Source: an uncultured Gemmatimonadota bacterium | GTDB taxonomy: Bacteria; Gemmatimonadota; Gemmatimonadetes; Gemmatimonadales; Gemmatimonadaceae | Reading direction: 5' to 3' | Assembly: GCA_946480295.1 (NCBI GenBank) | Contig: CAMLIT010000026.1 | Span: 1-40,886 of the forward strand | Length of the DNA stretch: 40,886 bases | In this document: positions 23,196 to 31,372 of the stretch, piece after piece | How positions within the stretch are numbered: the stretch's first letter is position 1 | Layout: each line of letters begins with the position of its first letter | Program-made: the position numbers and the translations under genes | The notes under the pieces: generated by a model | Seen by the model: only the letters and a program-made list of their open reading frames with translations | Databases searched by the model: none | What the model was told of the DNA's origin: nothing

Positions 23196-24859
23196 CCGCA
23201 TCCATGCGACAGCTCGCCGTCCTGCTCTCGCTCGCGCTTCCGTTCGCCGCCGCCGTGGCGCAGGAGCCGACGCACACCTTCACTCACGCCGACACCCTCC
23301 GCGGCTCGAACACCCCCCAGCGCGCCTGGTGGGACGTCGCCTTCTACGACCTGCACGTGGCCGTGAATCCCGCCGACAGCAGCATCCGCGGCTGGAACGG
23401 GATCACCTACCGCGTCCTGCGCCCCGCGCGCGAGATGCAGATCGACCTCCAGGAGCCGCTGGAGGTGGACAGCATGGTGCAGGATGGGCACCCGGTCGCG
23501 TACCGGCGCGACGGCAACGCCTTCTTCGCCACCCTCGTCGCGCCGCAGCGCGCCGGGCAGCGGAAGACGATCACCGTCTACTACCACGGCCGGCCGAAGG
23601 TCGCGACGCGCCCGCCGTGGGACGGCGGCTTCACCTGGACGACGGACTCGCTCGGCAATCCCTGGGTGGCGACGACGGACGAGGGGCTCGGGGCGAGCGT
23701 CTGGTGGCCGAACAAGGACCTCCTCGCCGACGAGCCGGACAGCCAGCGGATCGCCATCACCGTCCCCGACCCGATGATCGACGTCTCCAACGGCCGGCTG
23801 CGGCGCACGACGCACAACGACGACGGCACCACGACCTACGAGTGGTTCGTCGCGGATCCGATCAACAACTACGACGTCGAGGTGAACGCGGGGACGTACG
23901 CGCACTTCAGCGACAGCTACGGCGGCGAGGGCGGGCTCCTGACGCTCGACTTCTGGCCGCTCCAGCAGGATCTCGCGGCGGCGAAGCGCCAGTGGCAGCA
24001 GGCGATCCCGATGCTGATCTGCCTCGAGCACTGGTTCGGGCCGTATCCCTGGTATCGCGACGGCTACAAGCTCGTCCAGGCGCCGCACCTCGGCATGGAG
24101 CACCAGAGCGGCGTCGCCTACGGCAACCATTTCCAGAACGGCTACCTCGGCCGCGACCTCTCGCACACGGGGCTCGGGCTCCAGTGGGACTTCATCATCG
24201 TCCACGAGAGCGCGCACGAGTGGTTCGGCAACAACATCACCGTGAAGGACAACGCCGACATGTGGGTGCACGAGGCGTTCGCGAACTACGCGGAGGGGCT
24301 CTTCACCGAGTGCCGCGACGGCAAGGCGGCGGGGGCGCGGTACGTGATCGGCACGCGCGCCAACGTGCGCAACGACGAGCCGATCATCGCCCCCTACGGC
24401 GTGAACGCCGAGGGCTCCGGCGACATGTACTACAAGGGCGGCAACATGCTGCACACCATCCGCCAGATCGTCGACAACGACGCGAGGTGGCGGGACATCC
24501 TGCGCGGCCTGAACCGCACCTTCTGGCACCAGACGGTGACGTCGCAGCAGGTGGAGACCTACATCGCGCTGCAGTCGGGAAAGCCGCTCGGCAAGGTCTT
24601 CGACCAGTACCTGCGGACGACGAAGATCCCGCAGCTCGAGTACCGCATCGCGGACGGCGAGCTGTCCTACCGTTGGGCGAACGTGGTGCCCGGCTTCGCC
24701 ATGCCCGTGCGCGTCACGCTCTCCGACAGCGGCTATGCGTGGCTGCGCCCCACCGAGAGCTGGCAGCGCACGAAGCTGACGCTGAGCGATCCGGCGAGCT
24801 TCAAGGTCGACGAGAACTTCTACGTCGAGCCGAAGCGGGTGGACGTCGCGGCGCAGTGA
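23192..24859 (+). CDS. M1 family zinc aminopeptidase, secreted (second in operon)
   Basis: A 555-residue gluzincin with signal peptide MTASMRQLAVLLSLALPFAAAVAQ (an internal Met at residue 5 is an alternative start). The beta-saddle domain (DLHVAVNPADSSIRGWNGITYRVL) precedes the catalytic domain: GMEHQS as the GxMEN equivalent, H338-ESA-H342 and E361 in VHEAFANY, exact M1 spacing. Shorter than the first M1 of the operon and different in sequence, so not a recent duplicate. It lacks the ERAP/ColA-type C-terminal helical domain and ends with a beta domain (PQLEYRIADGELSYRW), like leukotriene-hydrolase-type minimal M1 enzymes. Starts by ATGA overlap with the plug protein. A hairpin follows the stop. 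Confidence 0.92.
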   Translation: MTASMRQLAVLLSLALPFAAAVAQEPTHTFTHADTLRGSNTPQRAWWDVAFYDLHVAVNPADSSIRGWNGITYRVLRPAREMQIDLQEPLEVDSMVQDGHPVAYRRDGNAFFATLVAPQRAGQRKTITVYYHGRPKVATRPPWDGGFTWTTDSLGNPWVATTDEGLGASVWWPNKDLLADEPDSQRIAITVPDPMIDVSNGRLRRTTHNDDGTTTYEWFVADPINNYDVEVNAGTYAHFSDSYGGEGGLLTLDFWPLQQDLAAAKRQWQQAIPMLICLEHWFGPYPWYRDGYKLVQAPHLGMEHQSGVAYGNHFQNGYLGRDLSHTGLGLQWDFIIVHESAHEWFGNNITVKDNADMWVHEAFANYAEGLFTECRDGKAAGARYVIGTRANVRNDEPIIAPYGVNAEGSGDMYYKGGNMLHTIRQIVDNDARWRDILRGLNRTFWHQTVTSQQVETYIALQSGKPLGKVFDQYLRTTKIPQLEYRIADGELSYRWANVVPGFAMPVRVTLSDSGYAWLRPTESWQRTKLTLSDPASFKVDENFYVEPKRVDVAAQ

Positions 24860-24883
24860 GCGGACGCCGCGGAGTTGGCGCGC

Positions 24884-24930
24884 CGGAGGCACGCCGGTCG
24901 GAGCGGGAGCTCCGCGCCGACGTGCCTCCG
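24884..24930. terminator. Hairpin between convergent genes
   Basis: CGGAGGCACG (24884-24893) pairs perfectly with CGTGCCTCCG (24921-24930), and GTCGG/CCGAC extends the stem inside. No U-run follows on either strand, so it may work as a Rho-assisted or bidirectional stop between the M1 operon and the DUF4142 gene. Confidence 0.45.
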
Positions 24931-24971
24931 CCCCATGCAAGGGGCTGAGCCGTCTTCAGCTCTCGGACGCG

Positions 24972-26057
24972 TCAGAAGGTCGGCGGGCGCTTCCCGGTCG
25001 GCGGCGAAACGCTGCCCGGCGTGCCGGGGTTGGCCGGCGTGCCGGTGGTGCCGTTCGTACCAGTGGTGCCGGTCGTGCCGTTGGTGCCGTTCGTGCCCGG
25101 CGCGCCGGGCGACACGGGCATGCCGTTCGTGTTCGTCGTCCCGTTCGGGTAGTTCGCGCCGTTCGTGCCGTTGACCGTGGTCGTCCCGTTCGGCGAGGGC
25201 GTCCCGTTCGGATTGTTCATGCGCATCCCGGTGGTATCCGGCGTGCTGTTCATGCGCATGTTGGTCGTGTCACCCATGTCGTTCATGCGCATGTTGGTGC
25301 TGTCGCGCATGTACATGCCGGGCATCCGGCGCATGCTCCCCATCCGGCTGGTGTCGATCCCCATCGTCTGCGCGAGCTGACGCGCGGCGTCGAGGTGCTT
25401 CCGGATCACCGGGATCGTCGCGTCGATCTGCTGCCGCACCGCTCCGCTCTGCGCGACGCCCCGCATCCGCTGGAGCTGGTCGAGCGTGTGCTGGTGCATC
25501 ATGACCTGGCGGGCGACGAACATCGTGTCGAACCGCGCGCCCATGCTGCCGCCCATCGACGACATGCGGTCCATCATGCGCATCATGCGCTGCGCCATGG
25601 TGTCCCCCGGCGCCGGCTGCGGCGTGATCCCGTTGCGCTGCGCGAGCGCCATCCCCTGCTGGAGGTTCTGCTGGTGATCCGTCAGGATCATCTGCGCGAG
25701 GTCGCGCACGCGCGGGTCCTGCGCCTGCGTCAGCGCCATCTGCGCCATGCGGATCTCCAGCGAGTCGCTGCTCGCGAGGTGGGCGACGATGTTCGCGTCG
25801 CTCATCCGCGGCGGGAGCGCGACCTCGCCCCCCGACATCTCCTCCGTGATGTTTCCGGTCGTGTCGTTCATGCCGTTGCTGCCGGGCACGCCCGTCGTGC
25901 CGGTGTTCCCCAGGTAGGCGGTGGTGTCCGATGCGACCGGACCGGTGCCGACGTCCTTCCGCACGCGGATGTGCCGGCCTCCGGATTGGGCTGCGGCATC
26001 GGAGCCGCCGATCGCGATCGCCGCGCCGAGCAGTAGCAGTGCCTTCGTCCTGCGCAT
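24972..26057 (-). CDS. DUF4142 exported protein with Asn/Gly/Thr repeat tail
   Basis: A 361-residue exported protein (signal to about DAAAQ). Residues ~84-235 are a DUF4142 helical bundle: MSDANIVAHLASSDSLEIRMAQMALTQAQDPRVRDLAQMILTDHQQ, quoted in pieces, with the usual H-Q pair, and IPVIRKHLDAARQLAQ at the end. A Met-rich segment (MRRMPGMYM, MRMNDMGDTTNMRMN) follows and then a low-complexity tail of NGT, TGT and PGT units to the end. DUF4142 relates to ferritin-like/predicted outer-membrane proteins; function unknown. GGAGG lies 6 nt before the ATG. The Met-rich part could bind copper; inference only. Confidence 0.85.
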   Translation of the reverse strand: MRRTKALLLLGAAIAIGGSDAAAQSGGRHIRVRKDVGTGPVASDTTAYLGNTGTTGVPGSNGMNDTTGNITEEMSGGEVALPPRMSDANIVAHLASSDSLEIRMAQMALTQAQDPRVRDLAQMILTDHQQNLQQGMALAQRNGITPQPAPGDTMAQRMMRMMDRMSSMGGSMGARFDTMFVARQVMMHQHTLDQLQRMRGVAQSGAVRQQIDATIPVIRKHLDAARQLAQTMGIDTSRMGSMRRMPGMYMRDSTNMRMNDMGDTTNMRMNSTPDTTGMRMNNPNGTPSPNGTTTVNGTNGANYPNGTTNTNGMPVSPGAPGTNGTNGTTGTTGTNGTTGTPANPGTPGSVSPPTGKRPPTF

Positions 26058-26148
26058 GAGTCCCTCCGACTTGGCGTTCCTGGTGGGCGCCGACGCGTGC
26101 GCAAGACGTGCACCCCGAACGCGCGTGCATCACGAACAGGCCGAAACG

Positions 26149-26186
26149 AGAGCGCGGCCGGATGCATGTGCATCCGGCCGCGCTCT
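26149..26186 (-). terminator. Strong terminator hairpin after the M28 gene
   Basis: Arms 26149-26166 and 26169-26186 are perfect 18-bp reverse complements with a 2-nt centre, starting AGAGCGCGGCC. Read leftward it lies 17 nt after the M28 stop and is followed by a short T-containing stretch (CGTTTCGG). It separates the M28 gene from the DUF4142 gene on the same strand. Confidence 0.75.
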
Positions 26187-26202
26187 TCAGTGCGCCCGCG
26201 CC

Positions 26203-27945
26203 TTACTGCTGACAGGCTCCGTGCGGGTCGGGCTTGGCGTGGTCGACCACGACGCGGTGGTCGAGATCGGCGACGTGCAGCGCCACGTCCTCGACGAGGC
26301 TGTCCACCTTCGCCATGTGATCGTAGTCGATGTACTCCGGCTCGTCCGTCACCTGGTGGTAGTCGGAGTGCAGGCCCGTGGTGAAGAACGCGATCGGGAT
26401 GCCGTAGCGCGCGTACTCGTAGTGATCGCTCCGGCAGTAGATGTTCGCCGGGTGCCCGTTCGCGTCGAGCGCGTAATCGATCGTCAGGTCGTGATGGCCG
26501 TCGTGGTTCACCCGCTCGATGAGATCGCCGAGCTCCGTGGAAAGCCGGTGCGAGCCCACGAGCTGCACGTAGTTCGGGCTGCCGTGGAGGTCGTGCCCCG
26601 CCTTGTCCTCGCCCGTGTTGTCCCACGCGTCGCCGCGGCCGACCATGTCCATGTTGAGCTGCGCGACGATCGAGTCGCGCGGCACCGTCGGATGGTCGGT
26701 GAAGTACGTCGAGCCGAGCAGCCCCTTCTCCTCGCCGACGTGCCAGACGAAGAGGATCGACCGGTTCGGCGCCTGGTCGCCCTTCAGCGACGCCATGTGC
26801 TCGGCGATCTCCAGCGCGCTCACCGAGCCCGAGCCGTCGTCGTCCGCGCCGTTGGAGATCGAGTCCGCGCGCTGCGAGCCGGGGTGCCGCGCCCGGTACT
26901 CGGCGAGGAGCCGGTTCACCTCGGCCTGCTGCTCTGCCGTCGCCGTGTTCGACCGCGTGTCGGCGCCGCGCGGCCGCACCACGTGGTTGAAGATGCGGAT
27001 CGAGTCGTGGTCCACCGGGTGCGCGTTGAACCCGATGTGATCGTTGTGCGCGCCGATCGCGACGTACTCACCGCGCAGCTTCGCGTCACGCCCGGGGAGG
27101 ATCGCCACGACATTGCGCGCGGGCTGCGCCACGGGCGCCACGTCGATCTTCACGTCGACCGACGCCGCCTTGCCCGCCGCTCCCGGCTGGAGCTGCTCGA
27201 GCGGCTGGCCGAACAGCTTCTCCGCCGCCGACTGGGTGACGAAGATCGCGACCGTGGACGGCCGCGATGCCGCGGTCGCCGGATCGTCCACGAACTCCGA
27301 CGGCCGGCTGAAGTAGCCGAGGATCGCCTCCGGCACCACGATGGCGACGCCGGCCGCGTTCTTCGCCAGCGCCTGCGGGTTGCGCACGGCGCGCATCGCC
27401 TGCGGCGTCATCGGCAGCGCGAACACCACGAGCTTGCCCGCCGCCTGGTCCGCGGAGATCAGCGAGCCCTCGCCGAGGTTCCCGCCGTACACCACCGCCA
27501 GGTCGGGCTTCGCCACCGAGCCGTAGCCCGTCGCCGCCCACTCGCTGCCAAACGCCAGCGGGCTGCCGCCGACGGTCAGCGTCGACGCGCGGTTCACCTG
27601 GCGCGTCTTCAGCGGGATCGTCTGGAAGTACGTGCCGTCGTCGCCCGCCGGGACGAGCCCCATCCGCTGCACCTCGTGCGCGATGTAGGTCGTGCCCTTC
27701 ACGTTCCCGATCGTCCCCGCCTCGCGCCCCTGCATGGAGTCGTCGGCGAAGATGTAGAGGCGCGTCATCAGGTCCTTCGCCGAGATCGCCGGCGAGGTCG
27801 GTTCGGGCGCGTGCTTCAGCGGGAGCTTCGTATCCGGCGCGGGCACCACGGCGGGCGCCGCCTGCTGGAGCTCCGCCTGCTGCGTCTGTGCGGCGAGGAG
27901 CGCCGGGGCGAGACACGCCGCGGCGACGAGGAAGTGAGGTCTCAT
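26203..27945 (-). CDS. M28 family zinc aminopeptidase with PA domain, secreted
   Basis: A 580-residue exported peptidase (signal to about LLAAQ). It opens with the M28 N-terminal part (DLMTRLYIFADDSMQGREAGT), continues with an inserted PA domain (GKLVVFALPMTPQAMRAVRN to the VDVKID region) and the catalytic domain with the zinc and catalytic residues in place: GAHNDHIG, NGADDDGSGS, HVGEEKGLLGS with the Glu pair, LNMDMVGRGD, YCRSDHYEYA and GLHSDYHQVTDEP. It probably removes N-terminal residues from extracellular or periplasmic peptides, like the two M1 enzymes upstream. ATG 27945 begins the signal peptide. The 18-bp terminator follows the gene. Confidence 0.93.
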   Translation of the reverse strand: MRPHFLVAAACLAPALLAAQTQQAELQQAAPAVVPAPDTKLPLKHAPEPTSPAISAKDLMTRLYIFADDSMQGREAGTIGNVKGTTYIAHEVQRMGLVPAGDDGTYFQTIPLKTRQVNRASTLTVGGSPLAFGSEWAATGYGSVAKPDLAVVYGGNLGEGSLISADQAAGKLVVFALPMTPQAMRAVRNPQALAKNAAGVAIVVPEAILGYFSRPSEFVDDPATAASRPSTVAIFVTQSAAEKLFGQPLEQLQPGAAGKAASVDVKIDVAPVAQPARNVVAILPGRDAKLRGEYVAIGAHNDHIGFNAHPVDHDSIRIFNHVVRPRGADTRSNTATAEQQAEVNRLLAEYRARHPGSQRADSISNGADDDGSGSVSALEIAEHMASLKGDQAPNRSILFVWHVGEEKGLLGSTYFTDHPTVPRDSIVAQLNMDMVGRGDAWDNTGEDKAGHDLHGSPNYVQLVGSHRLSTELGDLIERVNHDGHHDLTIDYALDANGHPANIYCRSDHYEYARYGIPIAFFTTGLHSDYHQVTDEPEYIDYDHMAKVDSLVEDVALHVADLDHRVVVDHAKPDPHGACQQ

Positions 27946-28061
27946 GATGATGGAGTGGAATCCCACGGTCGGCCGGCGGGGCTGCCGGCGGTGTGCGTGA
28001 ACGCTACCAGTTACCTTATCACCCGTCACGAAGGTCCACGAGGGGCAACGAGGAGCGAGCG

Positions 28062-28994
28062 GTGGAGACGCGACGAATCGGATCGCTGCGGGTGTCGGTG
28101 GTGGGGATCGGGTGCAACAACTTCGGCTCGCGCATTGACTACGCAGCCACCGAGCAGGTCGTTCACGCCGCGCTGGACGCGGGGGTGAACTTCTTCGACA
28201 CGGCCGACATCTACGGCAAGACGCAGAGCGAGGAGTTCCTCGGCCGCGCCCTCGGTCCGCGCCGCCGGGACGTGGTGATCGCCACCAAGTTCGGCATGGC
28301 CGTCGACGAGCAGCGCAAGGGCGCGCGCCCGGAGTACGTGCGCCGCGCCGCCGAGGACAGCCTGCGCCGCCTGGGCACCGATCACATCGACCTCTATCAG
28401 CTTCACCAGCCCGACCCGACGGTCCCGATCGCCGACACCCTCGGCGCCCTGGACGACCTCGTGAAGGCGGGAAAGGTGCGCGAGATCGGCTGCTCGAACT
28501 TCGACGCGGCGCAGCTCCGCGAGGCGGACCAGGCGGTGCCGCCCGGTGGGGCGCGGTTCGTGAGCGTGCAGAACGAGTACAGCCTCTTTCACCGCGAGCC
28601 GGAGCGGGAGGTGCTCGCCGAGTGCGCGCGCCAGGGGCTCGCCTTCCTGCCGTACTACCCGCTCGCCGCCGGCCTGCTCACCGGCAAGTATCGCCGCGGC
28701 CAGCCCGTGCCCCCGGGCACCCGCCTGCGCGCCGATCGTTATGCGAAGTGGCTCGACGAGCGCAACCTCGATGCGGTCGAGCGGCTCATCGCCTTCGCCG
28801 ACGCGCACGGCCACTCGCTCCTCGACCTGGCGATCGCCTGGCTGCTCACCCGCCCCGTCGTCGCCTCGGTGATCGCGGGCGCCACCAGGCGGGAGCAGGT
28901 GCGGTCGAACGTGCGGGCAGGGGAGTGGAGGATGAGCGAGGACGAGCTACGGGAGCTGGCGGCGCTGCTAGAGGGGATCGGGGACCTGGTGTAG
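28062..28994 (+). CDS. Aldo/keto reductase
   Basis: A 310-residue cytosolic NADPH-dependent oxidoreductase with the (beta/alpha)8 fold. Catalytic tetrad: Asp and Tyr in FFDTADIYGKT, Lys in VIATKFGM, His in DLYQLHQPDP; cofactor-binding part GCSNFDAAQL and the C-terminal VASVIAGATRREQVRSNV. The sequence is closest to the YajO/Tas-like general AKR group; the substrate cannot be told. Start GTG 28062 has AGGAG about six bases upstream and begins VETRRIGSLRVSVVGIG as AKRs do. Divergent from the M28 gene; the TACCTTATC stretch near 28012-28020 may hold a -10. Confidence 0.92.
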   Translation: METRRIGSLRVSVVGIGCNNFGSRIDYAATEQVVHAALDAGVNFFDTADIYGKTQSEEFLGRALGPRRRDVVIATKFGMAVDEQRKGARPEYVRRAAEDSLRRLGTDHIDLYQLHQPDPTVPIADTLGALDDLVKAGKVREIGCSNFDAAQLREADQAVPPGGARFVSVQNEYSLFHREPEREVLAECARQGLAFLPYYPLAAGLLTGKYRRGQPVPPGTRLRADRYAKWLDERNLDAVERLIAFADAHGHSLLDLAIAWLLTRPVVASVIAGATRREQVRSNVRAGEWRMSEDELRELAALLEGIGDLV

Positions 28995-29103
28995 GGGCGC
29001 GACGACGCGTCTGGCTCCGTCGCGCCGTGCGTCGGGCTCCGTGCTTCGGCGGGCATCGCGGATCGCTCCGCGTGGCGCGAGGGTGCCTCGTGCTCGCGCC
29101 AGT

Positions 29104-29180
29104 TGTCATCCTGAGAGAGCGCAGCGACCGAAGGATCTGGCGCCGCCGCGCCATGGCAAGATCCTTCGCTCGGGATGACA
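29104..29180. repeat. TGTCATCCTGAG...GAAGGATCT inverted repeat
   Basis: The left arm (29104-29138) begins TGTCATCCTGAG and ends CGAAGGATCT; the right arm (29159-29180) is the reverse complement of these two ends without the 13 nt between. The word TGTCATCCTGAGCGAAGCGAAGGATCT, here in diverged form, is a widespread intergenic repeat in several bacterial phyla. As RNA it forms a hairpin behind the aldo/keto reductase gene. Confidence 0.75.
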
Positions 29181-29203
29181 CCACCGCCTCGGCTCCCGCC
29201 GCC

Positions 29204-29249
29204 CATCCGTCGGATCCGTGACCTCCGTGGCATCCGTGTCCAATCCGCC
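29204..29249. repeat. Solo nonamer array
   Basis: The same 9-bp words as around the GxxExxY gene (on the minus strand ACACGGATG, CGACGGATG and others, four units in phase), again with GTGAC in the middle. No GxxExxY gene and no inverted partner is present here; the neighbour is the TCATCCTGAG hairpin. Confidence 0.7.
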
Positions 29250-29303
29250 TTGATGCCAGCCGAGCAGGCAACCCCGCGCACAGCGGAAGTGGCCAGCCCG
29301 GAC

Positions 29304-29331
29304 GCCTCCCGCCTCCCGCCTCCCGCCCCCT
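29304..29331. repeat. Short heptad array F at a stop codon
   Basis: GCCTCCC three times (29304-29324), then GCCCCCT, in exact 7-bp phase, ending in the stop codon of the leftward lipoprotein gene. No inverted partner. Confidence 0.55.
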
Positions 29332-29854
29332 ACTGCCCCAACTCCCTCTTCCGCTCCCGCACCGCCTCCACGAACCGCTCGGCGTCCGGCGCCCTGAACG
29401 AGTCGTCCGTCCGCCTTCCGTTCACGCGGCTGGCGGAGAAGAGGTCGTTCGACCGCCCGCGCTTCCAGTCGAACACCAGCCGGCGTCCGTCGTAGCGCAC
29501 GTCGTTCAGGTCGGCGAGCGGGAACGCGACCCGCGTGCTCAGGGCGGTGGCGACCGTCTTCTTCACCAGCGTCGCGATCGCCCCGCCCAGACCGCTGTCC
29601 GTGCTCGCCGAGCTGTCGGTGCTCCGGCGCACGTCGGCGAGCACCCGCTCGGAGAGCCCGGCCGTGATGCGGTCGCCGACGAGCACGAGATCCACCGAGC
29701 TGTCCGCGTTGTAGATCCTCATGTCGCCCGGACCCAGCGAGTCGGTACGGGCCGACGCGTCGCGCATCACGAAGCGGGTGTCGTCACGGTGGCGGCAGCC
29801 GACGACCAACGAGCCCGCGACGAGGAGCAGGAAGGCGTTACGCGAGAGGCGCAT
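29330..29854 (-). CDS. Small lipoprotein of unknown function
   Basis: A 174-residue lipoprotein: MRLSRNAFLLLVAGSLVVGC, lipidated at Cys20. The mature part holds SVDLVLVGDRITAGLSERVL, a short hydrophobic helix LGGAIATLVKKTVATAL and a basic segment DGRRLVFDWKRGRSNDLF with a C-terminal charged helix. No family recognised. The ATG follows CGAGAGGCGC, a moderate ribosome-binding site. It lies 99 nt after the stop of the MFS exporter on the same strand and may be co-transcribed. The stop codon overlaps heptad array F. Confidence 0.78.
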   Translation of the reverse strand: MRLSRNAFLLLVAGSLVVGCRHRDDTRFVMRDASARTDSLGPGDMRIYNADSSVDLVLVGDRITAGLSERVLADVRRSTDSSASTDSGLGGAIATLVKKTVATALSTRVAFPLADLNDVRYDGRRLVFDWKRGRSNDLFSASRVNGRRTDDSFRAPDAERFVEAVRERKRELGQ

Positions 29855-29953
29855 GGCGAGTGGGGGTGAGCAGGTGAACTCTGATCTGCGAGCCGGCACC
29901 GCGTCCCGCAAGAGTCATCGTGACGCCGTCGGGTCGCCCCTGCTCTGGCGCGT

Positions 29954-31291
29954 CTACTCGTCGCTCCACTCCGTCGTCGCGCGCTCGGCGCCCGCGGTCG
30001 CCGCGGCGGATGCCACCCCGGATCCGGCCAGTGGGCCCTCGGCCGCGTCGGCGCGTCCCGGCTCACGCCGGCCGCGCCCTGCCGTGACCTTCCACGCCAG
30101 CGCCATCGCCGCGACGATCAGGACCGCGGCGAGCAGGAAGGGCGCGCCCGGCACGTGCGCCGCACCGCGCGCGTCGACGGCCCGCGCGAAGACATAGGTG
30201 AAGATGCCGGGACCGATCATACCGGTGATCCCCTGGATGCTGCTGTTCGCGCCCTGGAGCTGTCCCTGCTCCCACGGCCGGACGCGCCGCGTCATCAACC
30301 CCTGGGTGGACGGGCTGAACAGGCCGATGAGCGCGAACACCGGGATGCCGATCCAGAACGCCGCGGACGTGCTCGCGAGCCCGAAGACCACCAGGCCGAC
30401 CGCGCCGAATGCGAGACCGGTCATGAGCGCCCGGCGCTCGCCGAGCCTCGCGACCAGCGGACGCACGAGCCCACCCTGCACGATCACGCTCGCGACGCCG
30501 ACGACGGCGAGCGTCAGCCCGACCGTCCGCGTCGTCCACCCATAGCGGTAGTCGCCGTAGAGGACGAAGACGTTCTGGAGCACCTGGTGCGCGAGGTAGT
30601 ACAGGAAGCTCACGCCGGCGAGCCCGAGGAGCTCCGGGTGGGAGCGCAGCAGCTCGAGGGAGCCGAGCGGATTGGCGCGCGACCAGGCGAAGCGCCGCCG
30701 GTTCTCCACCGGGAGCGACTCGGGGAGGACGAACAGGCCGTACATCGCGTTCACCAGCGTCAGCCCGGCGGCCGCCCAGAATGGGAGGCGGGGGCTGATG
30801 GATCCGAGGATCCCCCCGAACGCCGGCCCGAGCACGAACCCGGCGCCGAACGCCGCGCCGATCACGCCGTACCCCGCGGCCCGCTTCTCCGGCGGGGTGA
30901 TGTCCGCGATGTACGCGCCGGCGGTCGTCCAGCTCGCCCCGGTGATCCCGGAGACGACGCGCCCCAGGAAGAGCCAGCTCAGGCTCGGCGCCACCGCCAT
31001 CAGCAGGTAGTCGAATCCGAGCCCGAAGTTCGACATGAGAATGACGACCCGCCGGCCGAACCGGTCCGACAGCGCGCCGAGGAGGGGCGAGCAGACGAAC
31101 TGCATCCCCGCCCAGACGGTGCCGAACAGGCCGAAGATCTCGGCGGCCCGCGCGGTGTCGCCGCCGAGGAAGTCCTCGATGAGCTTCGGCAGGACGGGGA
31201 TGATGATCCCCATCGCCAGGATGTCGAGGACGACCGTGATGAAGATGAACGTCAGCGCGGCACGGCGCGGCGCGGCGGGAGGCTTTGGCAC
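29954..31291 (-). CDS. MFS transporter, TCR/Tet family (DHA1)
   Basis: A 445-residue, 12-helix inner-membrane proton antiporter. Signs of the TetA/TCR type: first helix FIFITVVLDILAMGIIIPVLPKL, motif A GALSDRFGRR, motif C-region GYGVIGAAFGAGFVLGPAFGG, GRVVSGITGASWTTAGAYIAD. The C-terminal ~45 residues are a hydrophilic Ala/Gly-rich tail. It may export tetracycline-like drugs or a metabolite; TetA-like genes are common chromosomally without giving resistance. The start is GTG 31291 because a TATCTT box ends 5 nt before it and the protein begins as expected. Confidence 0.9.
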   Translation of the reverse strand: MPKPPAAPRRAALTFIFITVVLDILAMGIIIPVLPKLIEDFLGGDTARAAEIFGLFGTVWAGMQFVCSPLLGALSDRFGRRVVILMSNFGLGFDYLLMAVAPSLSWLFLGRVVSGITGASWTTAGAYIADITPPEKRAAGYGVIGAAFGAGFVLGPAFGGILGSISPRLPFWAAAGLTLVNAMYGLFVLPESLPVENRRRFAWSRANPLGSLELLRSHPELLGLAGVSFLYYLAHQVLQNVFVLYGDYRYGWTTRTVGLTLAVVGVASVIVQGGLVRPLVARLGERRALMTGLAFGAVGLVVFGLASTSAAFWIGIPVFALIGLFSPSTQGLMTRRVRPWEQGQLQGANSSIQGITGMIGPGIFTYVFARAVDARGAAHVPGAPFLLAAVLIVAAMALAWKVTAGRGRREPGRADAAEGPLAGSGVASAAATAGAERATTEWSDE

Positions 31292-31296
31292 GACGA

Positions 31297-31302
31297 AAGA
31301 TA
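31297..31302 (-). promoter_or_regulatory. -10 box (TATCTT), leaderless-type promoter
   Basis: Read leftward, TATCTT ends 5 nt before GTG 31291, so the transcript would begin at or within a base of the start codon. No -35 and no Shine-Dalgarno are visible. Confidence 0.5.
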
Positions 31303-31372
31303 GCTGTCGGGGCGCTGCGGTTCTCCAGCTACCCCTGCGCCTGTCCGTCGGTCCCCGCGCGCCCGACGACCG

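Larger units (their letters stand above)
28995..29329. other. Gene-free stretch with stacked repeats
   Basis: No credible gene. It holds the TCATCCTGAG-type hairpin, a nonamer array and a heptad array (listed separately). The first hundred bases contain two copies of GGCTCCGT and GC-rich self-complementary pieces but no clear terminator with a U-run. Confidence 0.7.

Noticed and set aside
28026..28061. Possible 10-bp-period array (ACGAAGGTCC, ACGAGGGGCA) after a TCACG, just before the aldo/keto reductase start
   Set aside because: Copies agree at only about half the positions and the purine-rich part is explained by the ribosome-binding site.
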